DNA of 64,000 nt from Clostridiaceae bacterium (lineage in GTDB: Bacteria; Bacillota; Clostridia; Lachnospirales; Lachnospiraceae): assembly GCA_902362865.1 (NCBI GenBank), contig CABIYE010000009.1:15935-79934 (forward strand). Direction: 5' to 3'. Below, in pieces: positions 16,819 through 27,214 of this stretch. The notes below the pieces were generated by a model, which saw only the letters and a list, made by a program, of their open reading frames with translations, did not search any database and was not told the origin of the DNA. How positions within the stretch are numbered: position 1 is the first letter of the stretch; the number at the start of each line of letters is the position of its first letter. The position numbers were made by a program, and so were the translations under genes.

Positions 16819-17902
16819 TATTTTCAAGCTTTGCTGACATATTAATAAGTAGCATATCAATTAAGGTTAGTGCAGCCATGGATTCGACAACTACAACGGC
16901 TCTCGGCACAATCACCGGGTCGTGGCGGCCATGGATAGAAAGCTCTATCTCATCACCGGAGGTGTTGACAGTCTGCTGTACTCTGGAGATGGAGGGAGTT
17001 GGTTTTACCGCAGCCCGGAGGATAAGGGTACTGCCATCGCTCATTCCGCCCAAAGTCCCGCCGGAATGGTTGGTGGCTTTCTGTATGTCATGCCCCCCGG
17101 AAGCGGTGCGGAATGGGTCGTTATTGCTGCTTCCGTTTGCAGACGCAGCGTGGAAGCCGTCGCCGATTTCTACGCCTTTAACTGCTCCGATGGACATGAT
17201 GGCTTTGGCAAGATTTGCATCCAGTTTTTCAAAAACGGGTTCGCCGATTCCTACAGGGAGACCTGTAATCGAACATTCAATAATGCCGCCTGAAGAGTCT
17301 TGATTTTTCATGCATTCTTCTAGATATTCTGCAGCCCGGAGAGCGTAAGCTTGATTTGGCATCTGAAGGCTGTTCTGGGAGATACAGGAGAAATCATATT
17401 CGTTTTCTGGGATTACGATATTGCCGATGGCCTTGGTATATGCTCTGACTTCAATACCCAACTGCTGTAAAATCCGGGAAGCAACAGCACCGGCGGCTAC
17501 TCTGCCGATGGTCTCACGTCCGGAAGAGCGTCCGCCGCCTCTGTAATCCCGGAAGCCATATTTTTCAGAGAAGGTATAGTCAGCGTGCCCGGGACGATAG
17601 CAATCCTTAATATTGCCGTAATCCCTGGAAATCTGGTCTTCATTTCGAACGATAAGAGAAATGGGAGTCCCTGTGGTCTTCCCCTCAAAGATACCAGATA
17701 GAATCTCGACTTTATCTCCTTCATTCCGTTTTGTAGTATAACGGCTCTGTCCCGGCTTCCTGCGGTCGAGAAAGCTTTGTATATCTGTTTCACAAAGAGA
17801 AAGCCCTGCAGGGCAGCCGTCGATGACAACACCAATTGCGGCTCCGTGGGATTCTCCCCAGGTTGTAATTTTAAAAAGTGTTCCATAAGTTGAACCTGCC
17901 AT
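16799..17902 (-). CDS. aroC: Chorismate synthase
   Basis: 367 residues from ATG 17902, seven bases after GGAGACTAA-type ribosome binding site. Family signatures GESHGAAIG, GRSSGRETIGRVAAGAVA and SNNDPFRTASGGHD are present and the length is usual. It makes chorismate from 5-enolpyruvylshikimate 3-phosphate with reduced FMN, the last shared step to aromatic amino acids. It is alone on the minus strand and converges with the sensor kinase gene, 3' ends overlapping by 20 bases with no separate terminator. Confidence 0.97.
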   Translation of the reverse strand: MAGSTYGTLFKITTWGESHGAAIGVVIDGCPAGLSLCETDIQSFLDRRKPGQSRYTTKRNEGDKVEILSGIFEGKTTGTPISLIVRNEDQISRDYGNIKDCYRPGHADYTFSEKYGFRDYRGGGRSSGRETIGRVAAGAVASRILQQLGIEVRAYTKAIGNIVIPENEYDFSCISQNSLQMPNQAYALRAAEYLEECMKNQDSSGGIIECSITGLPVGIGEPVFEKLDANLAKAIMSIGAVKGVEIGDGFHAASANGSSNNDPFRTASGGHDIQKATNHSGGTLGGMSDGSTLILRAAVKPTPSISRVQQTVNTSGDEIELSIHGRHDPVIVPRAVVVVESMAALTLIDMLLINMSAKLENIIEFYK

Positions 17903-18091
17903 AATTTTAGTCTCCTTTCCAATCATGCATACTTCATTATATATGAAAGAAAATGGTTCTGCAATTTGATTCTGCGGCAGGTTGCTGAAAAAAGTTGAAA
18001 AAAAACGAAAATGGTATTTTCTTCTGTACTTTTTATGATAGCCGTATTATAATTACTGCATGTTGAGAATTTTGTAGAGGAGTATATTTGG

Positions 18092-19756
18092 ATGAGTGAT
18101 ATAGACAAGAAAACAGGAGAGACGGAAGATAACTCAGACAAAATTGTGGAAGAGACCATGCGTGAGATTTACAGTGAAATCCATGCAATGGAAAGCAGCC
18201 CGCAGGAATCGGAAGCGGAGAACGAAGAAGCTGATGGTGATGATAGCGGGGAGAAAGAACCGGCAGAGGCAGAGACTGAGACAACTCCTGTGAAGGAAAA
18301 AAAGAAGAAAAAGAAGAAGAAAGACAAGAAGAAAAGCCCGGAGGAGACAAAAAAGAAGAAGCGCGGCTGGAAGAGAAAGCTGACAATTGTATTTGGCTCT
18401 ATGCTGGGAATCCTGGTATTGGCATATCTCGGCGTGTCAGTTTTTTTTATGAACCACTTTTACATCAATACAGAGATTAATGGTACAGTTTTTTCTGCGA
18501 AGACTGCCGGACAGGTAGAAGCGTATATGGAGAAACAGGTAGATGATTATACTTTACTTTTGAAGGAATCTGACGGAAGTACCGAAGAGATTGCCGGGGA
18601 AGATATTGAGTTGGAATATTCCAGCGAAGGTACGGTGGAGAAGCTGTTAAAAGATCAGAATCCGTTTTTGTGGATTACGGCGTTGTGGGAGAAGTATGAG
18701 ATTGAAGCGCCGATTGGCGTGGAATATGATGAGCAGAAACTGGAGGAGGTTATGAATAGCCTGAATTGTATGAATACAGAATCTCAGATAGCTTCTGTTT
18801 CAGCAGTGCCGGAATTCCAGGGAAGTGCATTTGGGATAAAAGAGGAAGTGATTGGTACACAGATTGATACCGAGAGCTTCAAAAAGGCTGTGAATACTGC
18901 GATTGCAGGCTTTCAGCCGGAATTGGATATGAAGGAAAAGGGATGCTATATTCTTCCCAAGTATACGAAGGACTCCCAGGAAGTTATTGCAGCGAGAGAT
19001 ACAATGAATAGCTATCTCGGGGCGACTGTTACCTACGATCTGAATCCTTATACAGAAGTAGTGGATGCATTTGTCATCTCACAATGGCTGACAGTCGATG
19101 AGAATATGAACGTGACTTTCAATGAAGACGGAGTACGTAATTATGTCCAGGAGCTTGCTAATAAGTATAATACCTACGGGAAGACAAGAGTCTTTACGAC
19201 TGGTTATGGCAATACGGTAGAAGTGGCCGGCGGCAATTATGGATGGATTATTGATAAGGATGCAGAATATGAGGCGCTGCTTGCCAATATCAGGAATGTG
19301 GAGACGGTTACCCGTGAGCCGAATTACAGCAGCAGGGCAGTGTCCCATGATACCAATGATTTTGGCAATACTTACGCAGAAGTGGATCTGACGAATCAGC
19401 ACATGTTCTTCTTCCAGAATGGACAGTGCGTCCTGCAGTCGGATGTCGTAACGGGTAATCCGAATAAAGGAAATGGGACGCCGCAGGGAACTTATGTTTT
19501 GGCATATAAGACGAAGGATTCTGTGCTCAGGGGACCAAAATTGCCGGATGGAACCTATGAATGGGAGTCACCTGTAGACTTTTGGATGCCGTTTAATGGT
19601 GGGATTGGATTTCATGATGCAACATGGCAGTCTGCATTCGGCGGTTCCAGATATCTGACATACGGTTCCCATGGCTGTGTCAATCTTCCATATGACGTGG
19701 CCGCACAATTGTATACTTATGTAGATGCCGGAACTCCGGTAATCTGCCATTATTAA
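18092..19756 (+). CDS. L,D-transpeptidase (YkuD) with membrane anchor
   Basis: 554 residues. A highly charged cytoplasmic N-terminus (acidic residues 20-70, then a Lys run around 71-93) leads to one membrane segment (~95-117). Two putative peptidoglycan-binding repeats follow, and a C-terminal YkuD domain with catalytic signature GFHDATWQSAFGG ... YGSHGCVNLP. It forms 3-3 crosslinks in peptidoglycan outside the membrane. The long poly-Lys stretch is encoded by nearly pure A/G codons. It sits 15 bases ahead of tgt. Confidence 0.92.
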   Translation: MSDIDKKTGETEDNSDKIVEETMREIYSEIHAMESSPQESEAENEEADGDDSGEKEPAEAETETTPVKEKKKKKKKKDKKKSPEETKKKKRGWKRKLTIVFGSMLGILVLAYLGVSVFFMNHFYINTEINGTVFSAKTAGQVEAYMEKQVDDYTLLLKESDGSTEEIAGEDIELEYSSEGTVEKLLKDQNPFLWITALWEKYEIEAPIGVEYDEQKLEEVMNSLNCMNTESQIASVSAVPEFQGSAFGIKEEVIGTQIDTESFKKAVNTAIAGFQPELDMKEKGCYILPKYTKDSQEVIAARDTMNSYLGATVTYDLNPYTEVVDAFVISQWLTVDENMNVTFNEDGVRNYVQELANKYNTYGKTRVFTTGYGNTVEVAGGNYGWIIDKDAEYEALLANIRNVETVTREPNYSSRAVSHDTNDFGNTYAEVDLTNQHMFFFQNGQCVLQSDVVTGNPNKGNGTPQGTYVLAYKTKDSVLRGPKLPDGTYEWESPVDFWMPFNGGIGFHDATWQSAFGGSRYLTYGSHGCVNLPYDVAAQLYTYVDAGTPVICHY

Positions 19757-19770
19757 AAAGGAATTTGCTT

Positions 19771-20898
19771 ATGTATGAATTGATAAAAAGAGACGGCCTT
19801 GCCAGAAGAGGCAGGCTTCACACGGTGCATGGGACGATAGAAACGCCCGTATTTATGAATGTAGGAACAGCGGCTGCCATTAAGGGAGCCGTTTCTACTG
19901 AGGATCTGCAGCAGATTGGCACACAGGTAGAACTTTCCAATACTTATCACCTTCATGTCAGGCCGGGTGATGAAGTGGTGAAAAAAATGGGAGGACTTCA
20001 CCGATTTATGGTATGGGATAAGCCCATTCTTACAGATTCGGGCGGATTCCAGGTGTTCTCTCTTGCGGGTCTGCGCAGGATTAAAGAAGAAGGGGTTTAT
20101 TTCCATTCTCATATAGATGGAAGAAAGATCTTCATGGGACCGGAAGAAAGTATGCAGATACAGTCGAACCTTGCATCCACCATAGCGATGGCTTTTGATG
20201 AATGCCCTTCCAGCGTGGCTGACAGGGATTATATTGAGCGGTCTGTAGATCGTACTACAAGGTGGCTGGCAAGATGCAAAGCTGAGATGGCAAGGCTGAA
20301 TGAGCTTCCGGAAACGATTAATAAAAACCAGCTTCTCTTTGGAATTAATCAGGGCGGTGTCTATGAGGATATCCGTGTCCGTCATGCAAGAGAGATTGCT
20401 GCTATGGACTTGGATGGTTATGCCGTTGGCGGTCTGGCGGTGGGAGAATCTCATGAAGAAATGTACCGGATTTTGGATGCGGTTGTGCCGGAACTTCCGG
20501 AGGACAAGCCTGTTTATCTGATGGGAGTAGGGACACCTGCGAATATCCTGGAAGCGGTAGACCGGGGGGTGGATTTCTTTGACTGTGTATATCCCAGCAG
20601 GAACGGACGCCATGGACATGTTTATACAAAACAGGGAAAGCTGAACTTGTTTAATGCAAAATATGAGCTGGATGGCCGCCCGATAGAAGAAGGCTGCCGA
20701 TGCCCGGCGTGCAGGACCTACTCCAGGGCGTATATCAGGCATCTGCTTAAGGCAAAAGAAATGCTGGGGATGCGGCTTTGTGTCCTGCATAATCTTTATT
20801 TCTATAATCATTTGATGGAAGAGATAAGAGAAGCAATCGAGGCGGGAAATTATAAAGCATACAAAGAAAAGACATTAGAAGGTCTTCAGGGGAAATAA
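19771..20898 (+). CDS. tgt: tRNA-guanine transglycosylase
   Basis: 375 residues from ATG 19771 (AAAAAGGA upstream; a TTG two codons earlier is less likely). Catalytic Asp in LTDSGGFQVFSLAGLR, nucleophile region DCVYPSRNGRHGHVYT, and zinc site CRCPACRTYSRAYIRH. It exchanges guanine-34 for a queuine precursor in tRNAs with GUN anticodons. Its followers yajC and then secDF commonly neighbour tgt in bacteria; here yajC follows with its own promoter and no secDF is seen. Confidence 0.96.
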   Translation: MYELIKRDGLARRGRLHTVHGTIETPVFMNVGTAAAIKGAVSTEDLQQIGTQVELSNTYHLHVRPGDEVVKKMGGLHRFMVWDKPILTDSGGFQVFSLAGLRRIKEEGVYFHSHIDGRKIFMGPEESMQIQSNLASTIAMAFDECPSSVADRDYIERSVDRTTRWLARCKAEMARLNELPETINKNQLLFGINQGGVYEDIRVRHAREIAAMDLDGYAVGGLAVGESHEEMYRILDAVVPELPEDKPVYLMGVGTPANILEAVDRGVDFFDCVYPSRNGRHGHVYTKQGKLNLFNAKYELDGRPIEEGCRCPACRTYSRAYIRHLLKAKEMLGMRLCVLHNLYFYNHLMEEIREAIEAGNYKAYKEKTLEGLQGK

Positions 20899-20914
20899 AA
20901 ATCCTAAAAAACAC

Positions 20915-20943
20915 TTGCTGAAAAGATTATTATTGTGTATGAT
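20915..20943 (+). promoter_or_regulatory. yajC: Sigma-A promoter for yajC
   Basis: TTGCTG, a 17-base spacer and TATGAT (20938-20943), 36 bases before the yajC start. Confidence 0.6.
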
Positions 20944-20978
20944 AACAATAGTGTGAAAAAAGAGTAGGAGGAAAGAAT

Positions 20979-21287
20979 ATGTTCGCATTAGCAGCAGCCA
21001 ACACAACAGGCAGTTTGTTTACTATGATTCTTATATACGCGGTGATTATCGGAGGCTTCTGGTTCTTGCTTATGAGACCGCAGAAGAAAGAGCAGAAGAG
21101 AGTTGCGGCGATGATTGCCGAGATGGAAGTAGGAGATACTGTACTTACGACGAGCGGCTTTTATGGCGTGATTATTGACATTACGGAAGATGATGTGATT
21201 GTCGAATTTGGAAGCAACAAGAACTGCCGTATTCCGATGCAGAAGACGGCGATTGCGCAGGTAGAGAAGGCAGGAGCGGCTGAGTAA
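20979..21287 (+). CDS. yajC: Preprotein translocase accessory subunit YajC
   Basis: 102 residues, start after AGGAGGAAAG. One membrane segment (residues ~12-32) ends in WFLLMRPQKKEQKR, the YajC hallmark; the cytoplasmic part includes GDTVLTTSGFYGVIIDI and DVIVEFG. Partner of SecDF at the Sec translocon. A strong terminator follows at once. Confidence 0.94.
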   Translation: MFALAAANTTGSLFTMILIYAVIIGGFWFLLMRPQKKEQKRVAAMIAEMEVGDTVLTTSGFYGVIIDITEDDVIVEFGSNKNCRIPMQKTAIAQVEKAGAAE

Positions 21288-21305
21288 TCCATGGAGGGTA
21301 TGAAG

Positions 21306-21347
21306 CAGAGTGTTATCTGAGAAAAACAGAGAACACTCTGTTTTTTT
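21306..21347 (+). terminator. Intrinsic terminator after yajC
   Basis: 9-bp stem CAGAGTGTT / AACACTCTG with a 17-base loop and seven T (21341-21347). Confidence 0.9.
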
Positions 21348-21434
21348 ACACTTTTGTTTGTTAAAGGGTTGAAACGAATCAGAAAATGCGATATTATAGG
21401 GAATAATGAAGATTTAGGAGAAAGGAAGAGAAGT

Positions 21435-22520
21435 ATGGACCTGAAGATTGGGGTTATTAAGGGTGACGGGATCGGACCGGAGATTGTGACGGAAGCTATG
21501 AAAGTGCTGGATCGGGTAGCAGAAAAATATGGGCATATCTGTACATACGAACAATTGTTAATGGGCGGTGCGTCTATTGACGTGCATGGCATACCGCTTA
21601 CGGATGAGACGATAGAGAAGGCAAAGGCATGTGAGGCTGTTTTGATGGGATCTATCGGAGGCGATGCGAAGACGTCTCCCTGGTATCAGCTTGAGCCGTC
21701 TAAACGCCCGGAGGCGGGGCTTCTGAAAATTCGCAAAGCGTTGAATCTTTTCGCAAATTTACGTCCTGCAGTGTTGTACGATGAACTAAAAGGAGCATGT
21801 CCGCTGAAGGAAGAGATTACCGAGGGCGGATTTGATATGATGATTATGAGGGAACTGACCGGCGGATTGTATTTTGGAGAGCGAAAGACTGTAGAGGAAG
21901 ATGGTGTGATGACGGCATATGATTCCCTTACATATAATGAGAACGAGATTCGCAGGATTGCGAGACGGGGATTTGATATTGCCAGAAAGCGCAGAAAGAA
22001 AGTAACCAGTGTGGATAAAGCGAATGTGCTGGATTCCTCCAGATTATGGCGGAAGGTAGTAGAAGAGGTGGCAAAGGAGTATCCGGATGTCACTCTGGAG
22101 CATATGCTGGTAGATAACTGTGCAATGCAGTTAGTGAAGGATCCAAAGCAGTTTGACGTTATCCTGACGGAAAATATGTTTGGAGATATTTTATCGGATG
22201 AAGCAAGTATGGTAACCGGATCTATCGGGATGCTTGCAAGTGCAAGCTTGAATGAGACGAAGTTCGGGCTTTATGAGCCAAGCGGCGGATCAGCGCCGGA
22301 TATTGCAGGGAAAGGAATAGCCAATCCCATTGCAACCATTCTTTCTGCTGCAATGATGCTGCGTTTCAGCTTTGACCTTGACAAAGAAGCGGACGCTATA
22401 GAAGAAGCTGTTGCGAAGGCTCTGAAAGAAGGATACCGCACGGTTGATATCATGTCAGAAGGAAAGAAGCAGGTTGGGACATCTGAGATGGGCAGCCTGA
22501 TTGCAGGTTTTATATCATAA
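21435..22520 (+). CDS. leuB: 3-isopropylmalate dehydrogenase
   Basis: 361 residues from ATG 21435 after GGAGAAAGGAAG; the frame is open upstream but lacks a better start. Motifs: [48 protein letters not shown] and [19 protein letters not shown]. It oxidises and decarboxylates 3-isopropylmalate in leucine synthesis using NAD. It begins a run of branched-chain and serine genes, though leuACD are not in the window. The gap to ilvD contains a 156-bp repeat. Confidence 0.96.
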   Translation: MDLKIGVIKGDGIGPEIVTEAMKVLDRVAEKYGHICTYEQLLMGGASIDVHGIPLTDETIEKAKACEAVLMGSIGGDAKTSPWYQLEPSKRPEAGLLKIRKALNLFANLRPAVLYDELKGACPLKEEITEGGFDMMIMRELTGGLYFGERKTVEEDGVMTAYDSLTYNENEIRRIARRGFDIARKRRKKVTSVDKANVLDSSRLWRKVVEEVAKEYPDVTLEHMLVDNCAMQLVKDPKQFDVILTENMFGDILSDEASMVTGSIGMLASASLNETKFGLYEPSGGSAPDIAGKGIANPIATILSAAMMLRFSFDLDKEADAIEEAVAKALKEGYRTVDIMSEGKKQVGTSEMGSLIAGFIS

Positions 22521-22529
22521 TTTACGTAT

Positions 22530-22685
22530 CAGTTCAGCCATAAGTCGGATTATGGGTGAATCGTGCTTGCATGAATGAACACATGATCCGGCTTATGAGC
22601 GGAGCGCCATTTTATGAGCAAAAATAGCTGCATAGCAGCGGAGAAGCATCGTAGATGCGTTTTGCGAATGGCGCGGGCTGAACTG
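22530..22685 (+). repeat. 156-bp structured intergenic repeat, copy A
   Basis: Bounded by perfect 10-bp inverted ends CAGTTCAGCC and GGCTGAACTG. Inside are nested hairpins: ATAAGTCGGAT with ATCCGGCTTAT; GCGCCATT with AATGGCGC; GCAAAA with TTTTGC; and two small stem-loops GCTGC-ATA-GCAGC and GCATC-GTA-GATGC. The reverse complement of 52242-52397 differs at only four positions that I can find. A GTAAATT/AATTTAC motif lies on both sides of both copies. No protein is encoded. It resembles a miniature inverted-repeat element or a dispersed structured RNA. Confidence 0.85.
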
Positions 22686-22714
22686 CAATTTAATTTACGG
22701 ATGGAGGAAAGAAA

Positions 22715-24385
22715 ATGAGAAGTGATACAGTTACAAAAGGAATACAGCAGGCCCCGCACCGGTCGCTTTTTAATGCATTAGGTTATACGAAAGAAGAGTT
22801 GGACAGACCGTTAGTAGGAATCGTAAGTTCTTACAATGAGATTGTTCCGGGCCACATGAATTTGGATAAAATCGTAAATGCTGTTAAGATGGGAGTTTCC
22901 ATGGCAGGCGGGACTCCTATCGTATTTCCGGCGATTGCCGTCTGTGACGGAATTGCAATGGGGCACATCGGCATGAAGTATTCTCTGGTAACAAGAGATT
23001 TGATTGCGGATTCAACAGAAGCGATGGCGTTGGCACACCAATTTGATGCGTTGGTAATGGTTCCCAATTGTGATAAGAATGTTCCGGGACTTTTGATGGC
23101 TGCGGCAAGAATCAATGTTCCCACGATATTTGTCAGCGGAGGACCGATGCTTGCGGGTCATGTAAAAGGGCAGAAACGAAGCCTTTCCAGTATGTTCGAG
23201 GCAGTAGGCTCTTATGCGGCAGGAACTATGACGGAGGAAGACGTATGCGAATTTGAAAATAAGGTATGCCCAACCTGCGGTTCCTGTTCCGGTATGTACA
23301 CGGCAAACAGCATGAACTGCCTGACAGAGGTCCTGGGGATGGGACTTCCGGGAAATGGCACGATTCCGGCAGTATATTCTGAGAGAATCCGTTTGGCAAA
23401 GCATGCAGGTATGCAGGTGATGGAACTGCTCAAAAAGAATATCCGTCCGAGAGATATTATGACGGAGGAGGCTGTGCTGAATGCGCTGACGGTAGATATG
23501 GCTCTGGGATGTTCTACGAACAGTATGCTCCATCTTCCGGCAATCGCGCATGAGATTGGTATGGATTTTGAAATTGATTTTGCAAATGGAATCAGTGAGA
23601 AAACACCGAATCTTTGCCATCTGGCTCCGGCAGGACCGACTTATATGGAAGATTTGAACGAGGCAGGCGGCGTGTCTGCCGTGATGAATGAATTGAATAA
23701 AAAGAATCTGTTACATACAGAATGTATGACGGTAACAGGAAAGACGGTGGGAGAGAATATTGAAGGATGTGTAAATAAGAATCCTGAAGTCATCCGCCCG
23801 ATTGAGAACCCATACAGTGAGACGGGCGGTCTTGCCGTATTAAAAGGAAATCTGGCGCCTGACGGAAGTGTTGTGAAGCGTTCGGCAGTTGTACCGGAGA
23901 TGTTGGTTCACGAAGGACCGGCAAGAGTATTTGAATGTGAAGAGGATGCTATCGCCGCGATTAAAGGTGGTAAGATTGTGGCTGGCGATGTAGTCGTTAT
24001 CCGTTATGAAGGCCCAAAAGGCGGACCGGGTATGAGGGAGATGTTAAATCCCACATCTGCAATTGCGGGAATGGGACTTGGTTCCAGCGTAGCGCTGATT
24101 ACGGACGGACGCTTCAGCGGAGCGTCCAGAGGGGCATCTATCGGCCATGTATCACCGGAAGCTGCTGTGGGCGGACCGATTGCCCTGGTAGAAGAAGGGG
24201 ATATCATTAAGATTGATATTCCGGGACTGAAGCTTGAATTGGATGTACCGGATTCTGTATTGGAAGAAAGAAAGGCAAAATGGCAGCCGAGAGAGCCGAA
24301 GGTGACAACAGGTTATCTTGCAAGATATGCTTCTATGGTTACGTCAGGAAACCGGGGAGCCGTTCTGGAGATACCGAAGAAATAA
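22715..24385 (+). CDS. ilvD: Dihydroxy-acid dehydratase
   Basis: 556 residues, start after ATGGAGGAAAG. Iron-sulfur Cys in [12 protein letters not shown] and [19 protein letters not shown], plus [22 protein letters not shown] near the C-terminus, identify IlvD. It dehydrates 2,3-dihydroxyisovalerate and its homologue in valine and isoleucine synthesis. Usual length. It lies 20 bases ahead of ilvB. Confidence 0.97.
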   Translation: MRSDTVTKGIQQAPHRSLFNALGYTKEELDRPLVGIVSSYNEIVPGHMNLDKIVNAVKMGVSMAGGTPIVFPAIAVCDGIAMGHIGMKYSLVTRDLIADSTEAMALAHQFDALVMVPNCDKNVPGLLMAAARINVPTIFVSGGPMLAGHVKGQKRSLSSMFEAVGSYAAGTMTEEDVCEFENKVCPTCGSCSGMYTANSMNCLTEVLGMGLPGNGTIPAVYSERIRLAKHAGMQVMELLKKNIRPRDIMTEEAVLNALTVDMALGCSTNSMLHLPAIAHEIGMDFEIDFANGISEKTPNLCHLAPAGPTYMEDLNEAGGVSAVMNELNKKNLLHTECMTVTGKTVGENIEGCVNKNPEVIRPIENPYSETGGLAVLKGNLAPDGSVVKRSAVVPEMLVHEGPARVFECEEDAIAAIKGGKIVAGDVVVIRYEGPKGGPGMREMLNPTSAIAGMGLGSSVALITDGRFSGASRGASIGHVSPEAAVGGPIALVEEGDIIKIDIPGLKLELDVPDSVLEERKAKWQPREPKVTTGYLARYASMVTSGNRGAVLEIPKK

Positions 24386-24405
24386 AGTAGGAGAGAGATT
24401 GAATT

Positions 24406-26082
24406 ATGCAATTGACAGGAGCAGAAATAGTAATCGAATGCCTGAAAGAGCAGGGTGTGGATACCGTGTTCGGATATCCGGGCGGAGCGATATTGAATGT
24501 ATATGACGAGCTTTATAAGCATAGTGATGAAATTAAGCATATTTTAACATCCCATGAGCAGGGAGCGGCACATGCGGCGGATGGATATGCCCGTGCTACG
24601 GGTAAGGTTGGTGTGTGCTTTGCAACCAGCGGACCGGGAGCAACGAATCTGGTTACAGGAATTGCTACCGCCTATATGGATTCCATTCCTGTAGTGGCGA
24701 TTACGTGTAATGTGGGCGTATCTCTTCTTGGAAAAGACAGTTTTCAGGAGATTGATATTGCAGGTATTACTATGCCGATTACCAAACACAACTATATTGT
24801 CAAAGATGTGGAGCAGCTGGCGGATACCATTCGAAAGGCATTTGTTATTGCCAAAAAAGGCAGGCCGGGCCCGGTGCTGATTGATATCCCGAAAGATGTA
24901 ACGGCAAATAAAGCAGAGTATCAGCCCGTCAAGCCAGCGGCTGTCCTGCCGTCAGAAGATATCTGCGAGGAAGATTTAGACCATGCGGTTCAGATGATTC
25001 AGAAGGCCGAGAAACCCTATATCTTTGTTGGCGGCGGAGCGGTACTTGCCGGAGCCAGTGAAGAATTATATGAATTTGTCAAGAAGGCAGACGCCCCGGT
25101 TACTGATTCACTGATGGGAAAAGGGGCATTTCCGGGAACAGATCCATTATATACCGGAATGCTTGGTATGCATGGGACGAAGACTTCAAATTATGGAGTC
25201 AGTGAATGCGACCTTCTGGTTGTGGCGGGAGCAAGGTTCAGTGACCGTGTTACCGGTAATGCAAAGAAATTTGCGAGCCATGCCAAAATCCTTCAGCTTG
25301 ATATTGATGAAGCGGAGATGAATAAAAATGTATTGATTGACGAAGGGATTATCGGCGACCTGAAGGTGGTGCTGAAGAAGCTGAATGAGCGTCTGGAACA
25401 GCAGGATCATTCTGAGTGGATAGCAAAGATTCAGGAATATAAAAAGAAATATCCTTTAACTTATCACACGGAGAGCCTTACCGGGCCTTATGTGGTAGAA
25501 GAAATATATCGTCAAACCAGGGGAGAGGCAATTGTTGTCACGGAAGTAGGGCAGCATCAGATGTGGGCGGCACAGTATTATAAATATACAAAGCCAAGAA
25601 CGCTTCTTACTTCAGGAGGACTTGGAACCATGGGATATGGCCTGGGTGCTTCTCTGGGAGCTAAGACAGGAATGCCGGATAAGACGGTGGTAAATATTGC
25701 AGGCGACGGATGCTTCCGCATGAATATGAATGAAATAGCAACGGCAGTAAGACACAATATTCCGGTGATACAGGTGGTAATTAATAATCATGTGCTGGGA
25801 ATGGTGCGTCAATGGCAGGATTTGTTTTATGGACAGAGATATTCGGCTACCGTACTGAATGATGCAGTGGATTTTGTGAAGCTTGCCGAGGCGATGGGTG
25901 CCGAGGGAATCCGGGCTGCAACGAAAGAAGAGTTTGCAGATGCATTTGCAAGAGCGCTTACGCTTGGGAAACCGGTGGTTATTGACTGTCAGATTGATTC
26001 GGATGATAAAGTGTGGCCGATGGTTGCTCCGGGAGAGGCCATTGAGAAAGCGTTTGATGCAGAGGATTTGGAAAAGAAATAA
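24406..26082 (+). CDS. ilvB: Acetolactate synthase large subunit
   Basis: 558 residues. Thiamine-diphosphate enzyme: catalytic Glu in LTSHEQGAAHAADGYARATG, FAD/TPP region GPGATNLVTGIA, and the GDG motif GDGCFRMNMNEIATAVRHN. It joins two pyruvate, or pyruvate and 2-oxobutyrate. The regulatory small subunit ilvN is not adjacent in this window. Placed between ilvD and serC on one strand, so it may share a transcript with both. Confidence 0.95.
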   Translation: MQLTGAEIVIECLKEQGVDTVFGYPGGAILNVYDELYKHSDEIKHILTSHEQGAAHAADGYARATGKVGVCFATSGPGATNLVTGIATAYMDSIPVVAITCNVGVSLLGKDSFQEIDIAGITMPITKHNYIVKDVEQLADTIRKAFVIAKKGRPGPVLIDIPKDVTANKAEYQPVKPAAVLPSEDICEEDLDHAVQMIQKAEKPYIFVGGGAVLAGASEELYEFVKKADAPVTDSLMGKGAFPGTDPLYTGMLGMHGTKTSNYGVSECDLLVVAGARFSDRVTGNAKKFASHAKILQLDIDEAEMNKNVLIDEGIIGDLKVVLKKLNERLEQQDHSEWIAKIQEYKKKYPLTYHTESLTGPYVVEEIYRQTRGEAIVVTEVGQHQMWAAQYYKYTKPRTLLTSGGLGTMGYGLGASLGAKTGMPDKTVVNIAGDGCFRMNMNEIATAVRHNIPVIQVVINNHVLGMVRQWQDLFYGQRYSATVLNDAVDFVKLAEAMGAEGIRAATKEEFADAFARALTLGKPVVIDCQIDSDDKVWPMVAPGEAIEKAFDAEDLEKK

Positions 26083-26129
26083 AAGGAATACAGTATAATA
26101 AAAAACAAATAAGACATGGAGGAATTACT

Positions 26130-27212
26130 ATGAGCAGAGTGTACAATTTTTCAGCAGGACCGGCGGTATTGCCGGAGGAAGTTCTTAAAGAGGCAGCAGC
26201 AGAGATGTTAGATTACAACGGAACCGGAATGTCCGTGATGGAAATGAGTCACCGCTCGAAAGCATTTGAGGAAATCATCCGGACGGCAGAGGCTGACATC
26301 AGAGAATTAATGAATATTCCGGATAATTATAAGGTTCTGTTCTTACAGGGAGGAGCATCGCAGCAGTTTGCAATGATTCCCATGAACCTGATGAAGAATG
26401 GCGTGGCGGACTATATCGTAACCGGGCAGTGGGCGAAGAAGGCATATCAGGAAGCTCAGAAATATGGGAAAGCTAATAAAATTGCAAGTTCCGAAGATAA
26501 GACCTTTTCTTATATCCCGGATTGTTCTGATCTTCCGATTTCTGAAGATGCAGATTATGTTTATATTTGTGAAAATAACACCATTTATGGAACGAAGTAT
26601 AAGGAACTTCCGAATACCAAAGGCAAAACGCTGGTGGCAGATGTATCCTCTTGTTTTCTGTCCGAACCGGTAGATGTGAGCAAATATGGCGTGATTTACG
26701 GCGGTGTACAGAAGAATGTAGGACCAGCTGGCGTGGTAATTGTAATTATCCGGGAGGATCTGATTACAGAGGATGTACTGCCGGGTACACCGACGATGCT
26801 TCAGTATAAAACCCATGCTGATGCCAATTCTCTTTACAATACGCCGCCGGCATATGGAATTTATATCTGCGGTAAAGTGTTTAAGTGGCTGAAAAAGCAG
26901 GGAGGTCTTGCCGCAATGAAGGAGAAGAATGAAAAGAAGGCAAAGCTTCTCTATGATTTTCTCGATCAGAGCAAATTGTTTAAGGGAACAGTAGAGCCAA
27001 AAGACCGTTCTCTCATGAATGTGCCGTTCGTAACCGGCGATAAGGAACTGGATGCCAAGTTCGTTAAAGAGGCGAAGGAGGCCGGTTTTGAGAACTTGAA
27101 AGGTCACCGTACGGTGGGCGGTATGCGCGCAAGTATTTACAATGCAATGCCATATGAAGGCGTGGAAGCTTTAGTAGAATTTATGAAGAAATTTGAAGAG
27201 GAGAATCTGTAA
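26130..27212 (+). CDS. serC: Phosphoserine aminotransferase
   Basis: 360 residues, start after ATGGAGGAATTAC. N-terminus VYNFSAGPAVLPEEVL, PLP Lys in GGVQKNVGPAGVVI, and C-terminal LKGHRTVGGMRASIYNAMP are characteristic of SerC. It transaminates 3-phosphohydroxypyruvate to phosphoserine. It lies two bases ahead of serA, so the two steps to phosphoserine are co-translated. Confidence 0.97.
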   Translation: MSRVYNFSAGPAVLPEEVLKEAAAEMLDYNGTGMSVMEMSHRSKAFEEIIRTAEADIRELMNIPDNYKVLFLQGGASQQFAMIPMNLMKNGVADYIVTGQWAKKAYQEAQKYGKANKIASSEDKTFSYIPDCSDLPISEDADYVYICENNTIYGTKYKELPNTKGKTLVADVSSCFLSEPVDVSKYGVIYGGVQKNVGPAGVVIVIIREDLITEDVLPGTPTMLQYKTHADANSLYNTPPAYGIYICGKVFKWLKKQGGLAAMKEKNEKKAKLLYDFLDQSKLFKGTVEPKDRSLMNVPFVTGDKELDAKFVKEAKEAGFENLKGHRTVGGMRASIYNAMPYEGVEALVEFMKKFEEENL

Positions 27213-27214
27213 TC

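Noticed and set aside
19753..20811. Long open frame on the minus strand opposite tgt (352 codons)
   Set aside because: It mirrors tgt, has no ribosome binding site, and its translation has no recognisable family; tgt is certain.
23012..23620. 202-codon minus-strand frame opposite ilvD
   Set aside because: Shadow of a well-conserved gene, biased composition, no start signal.
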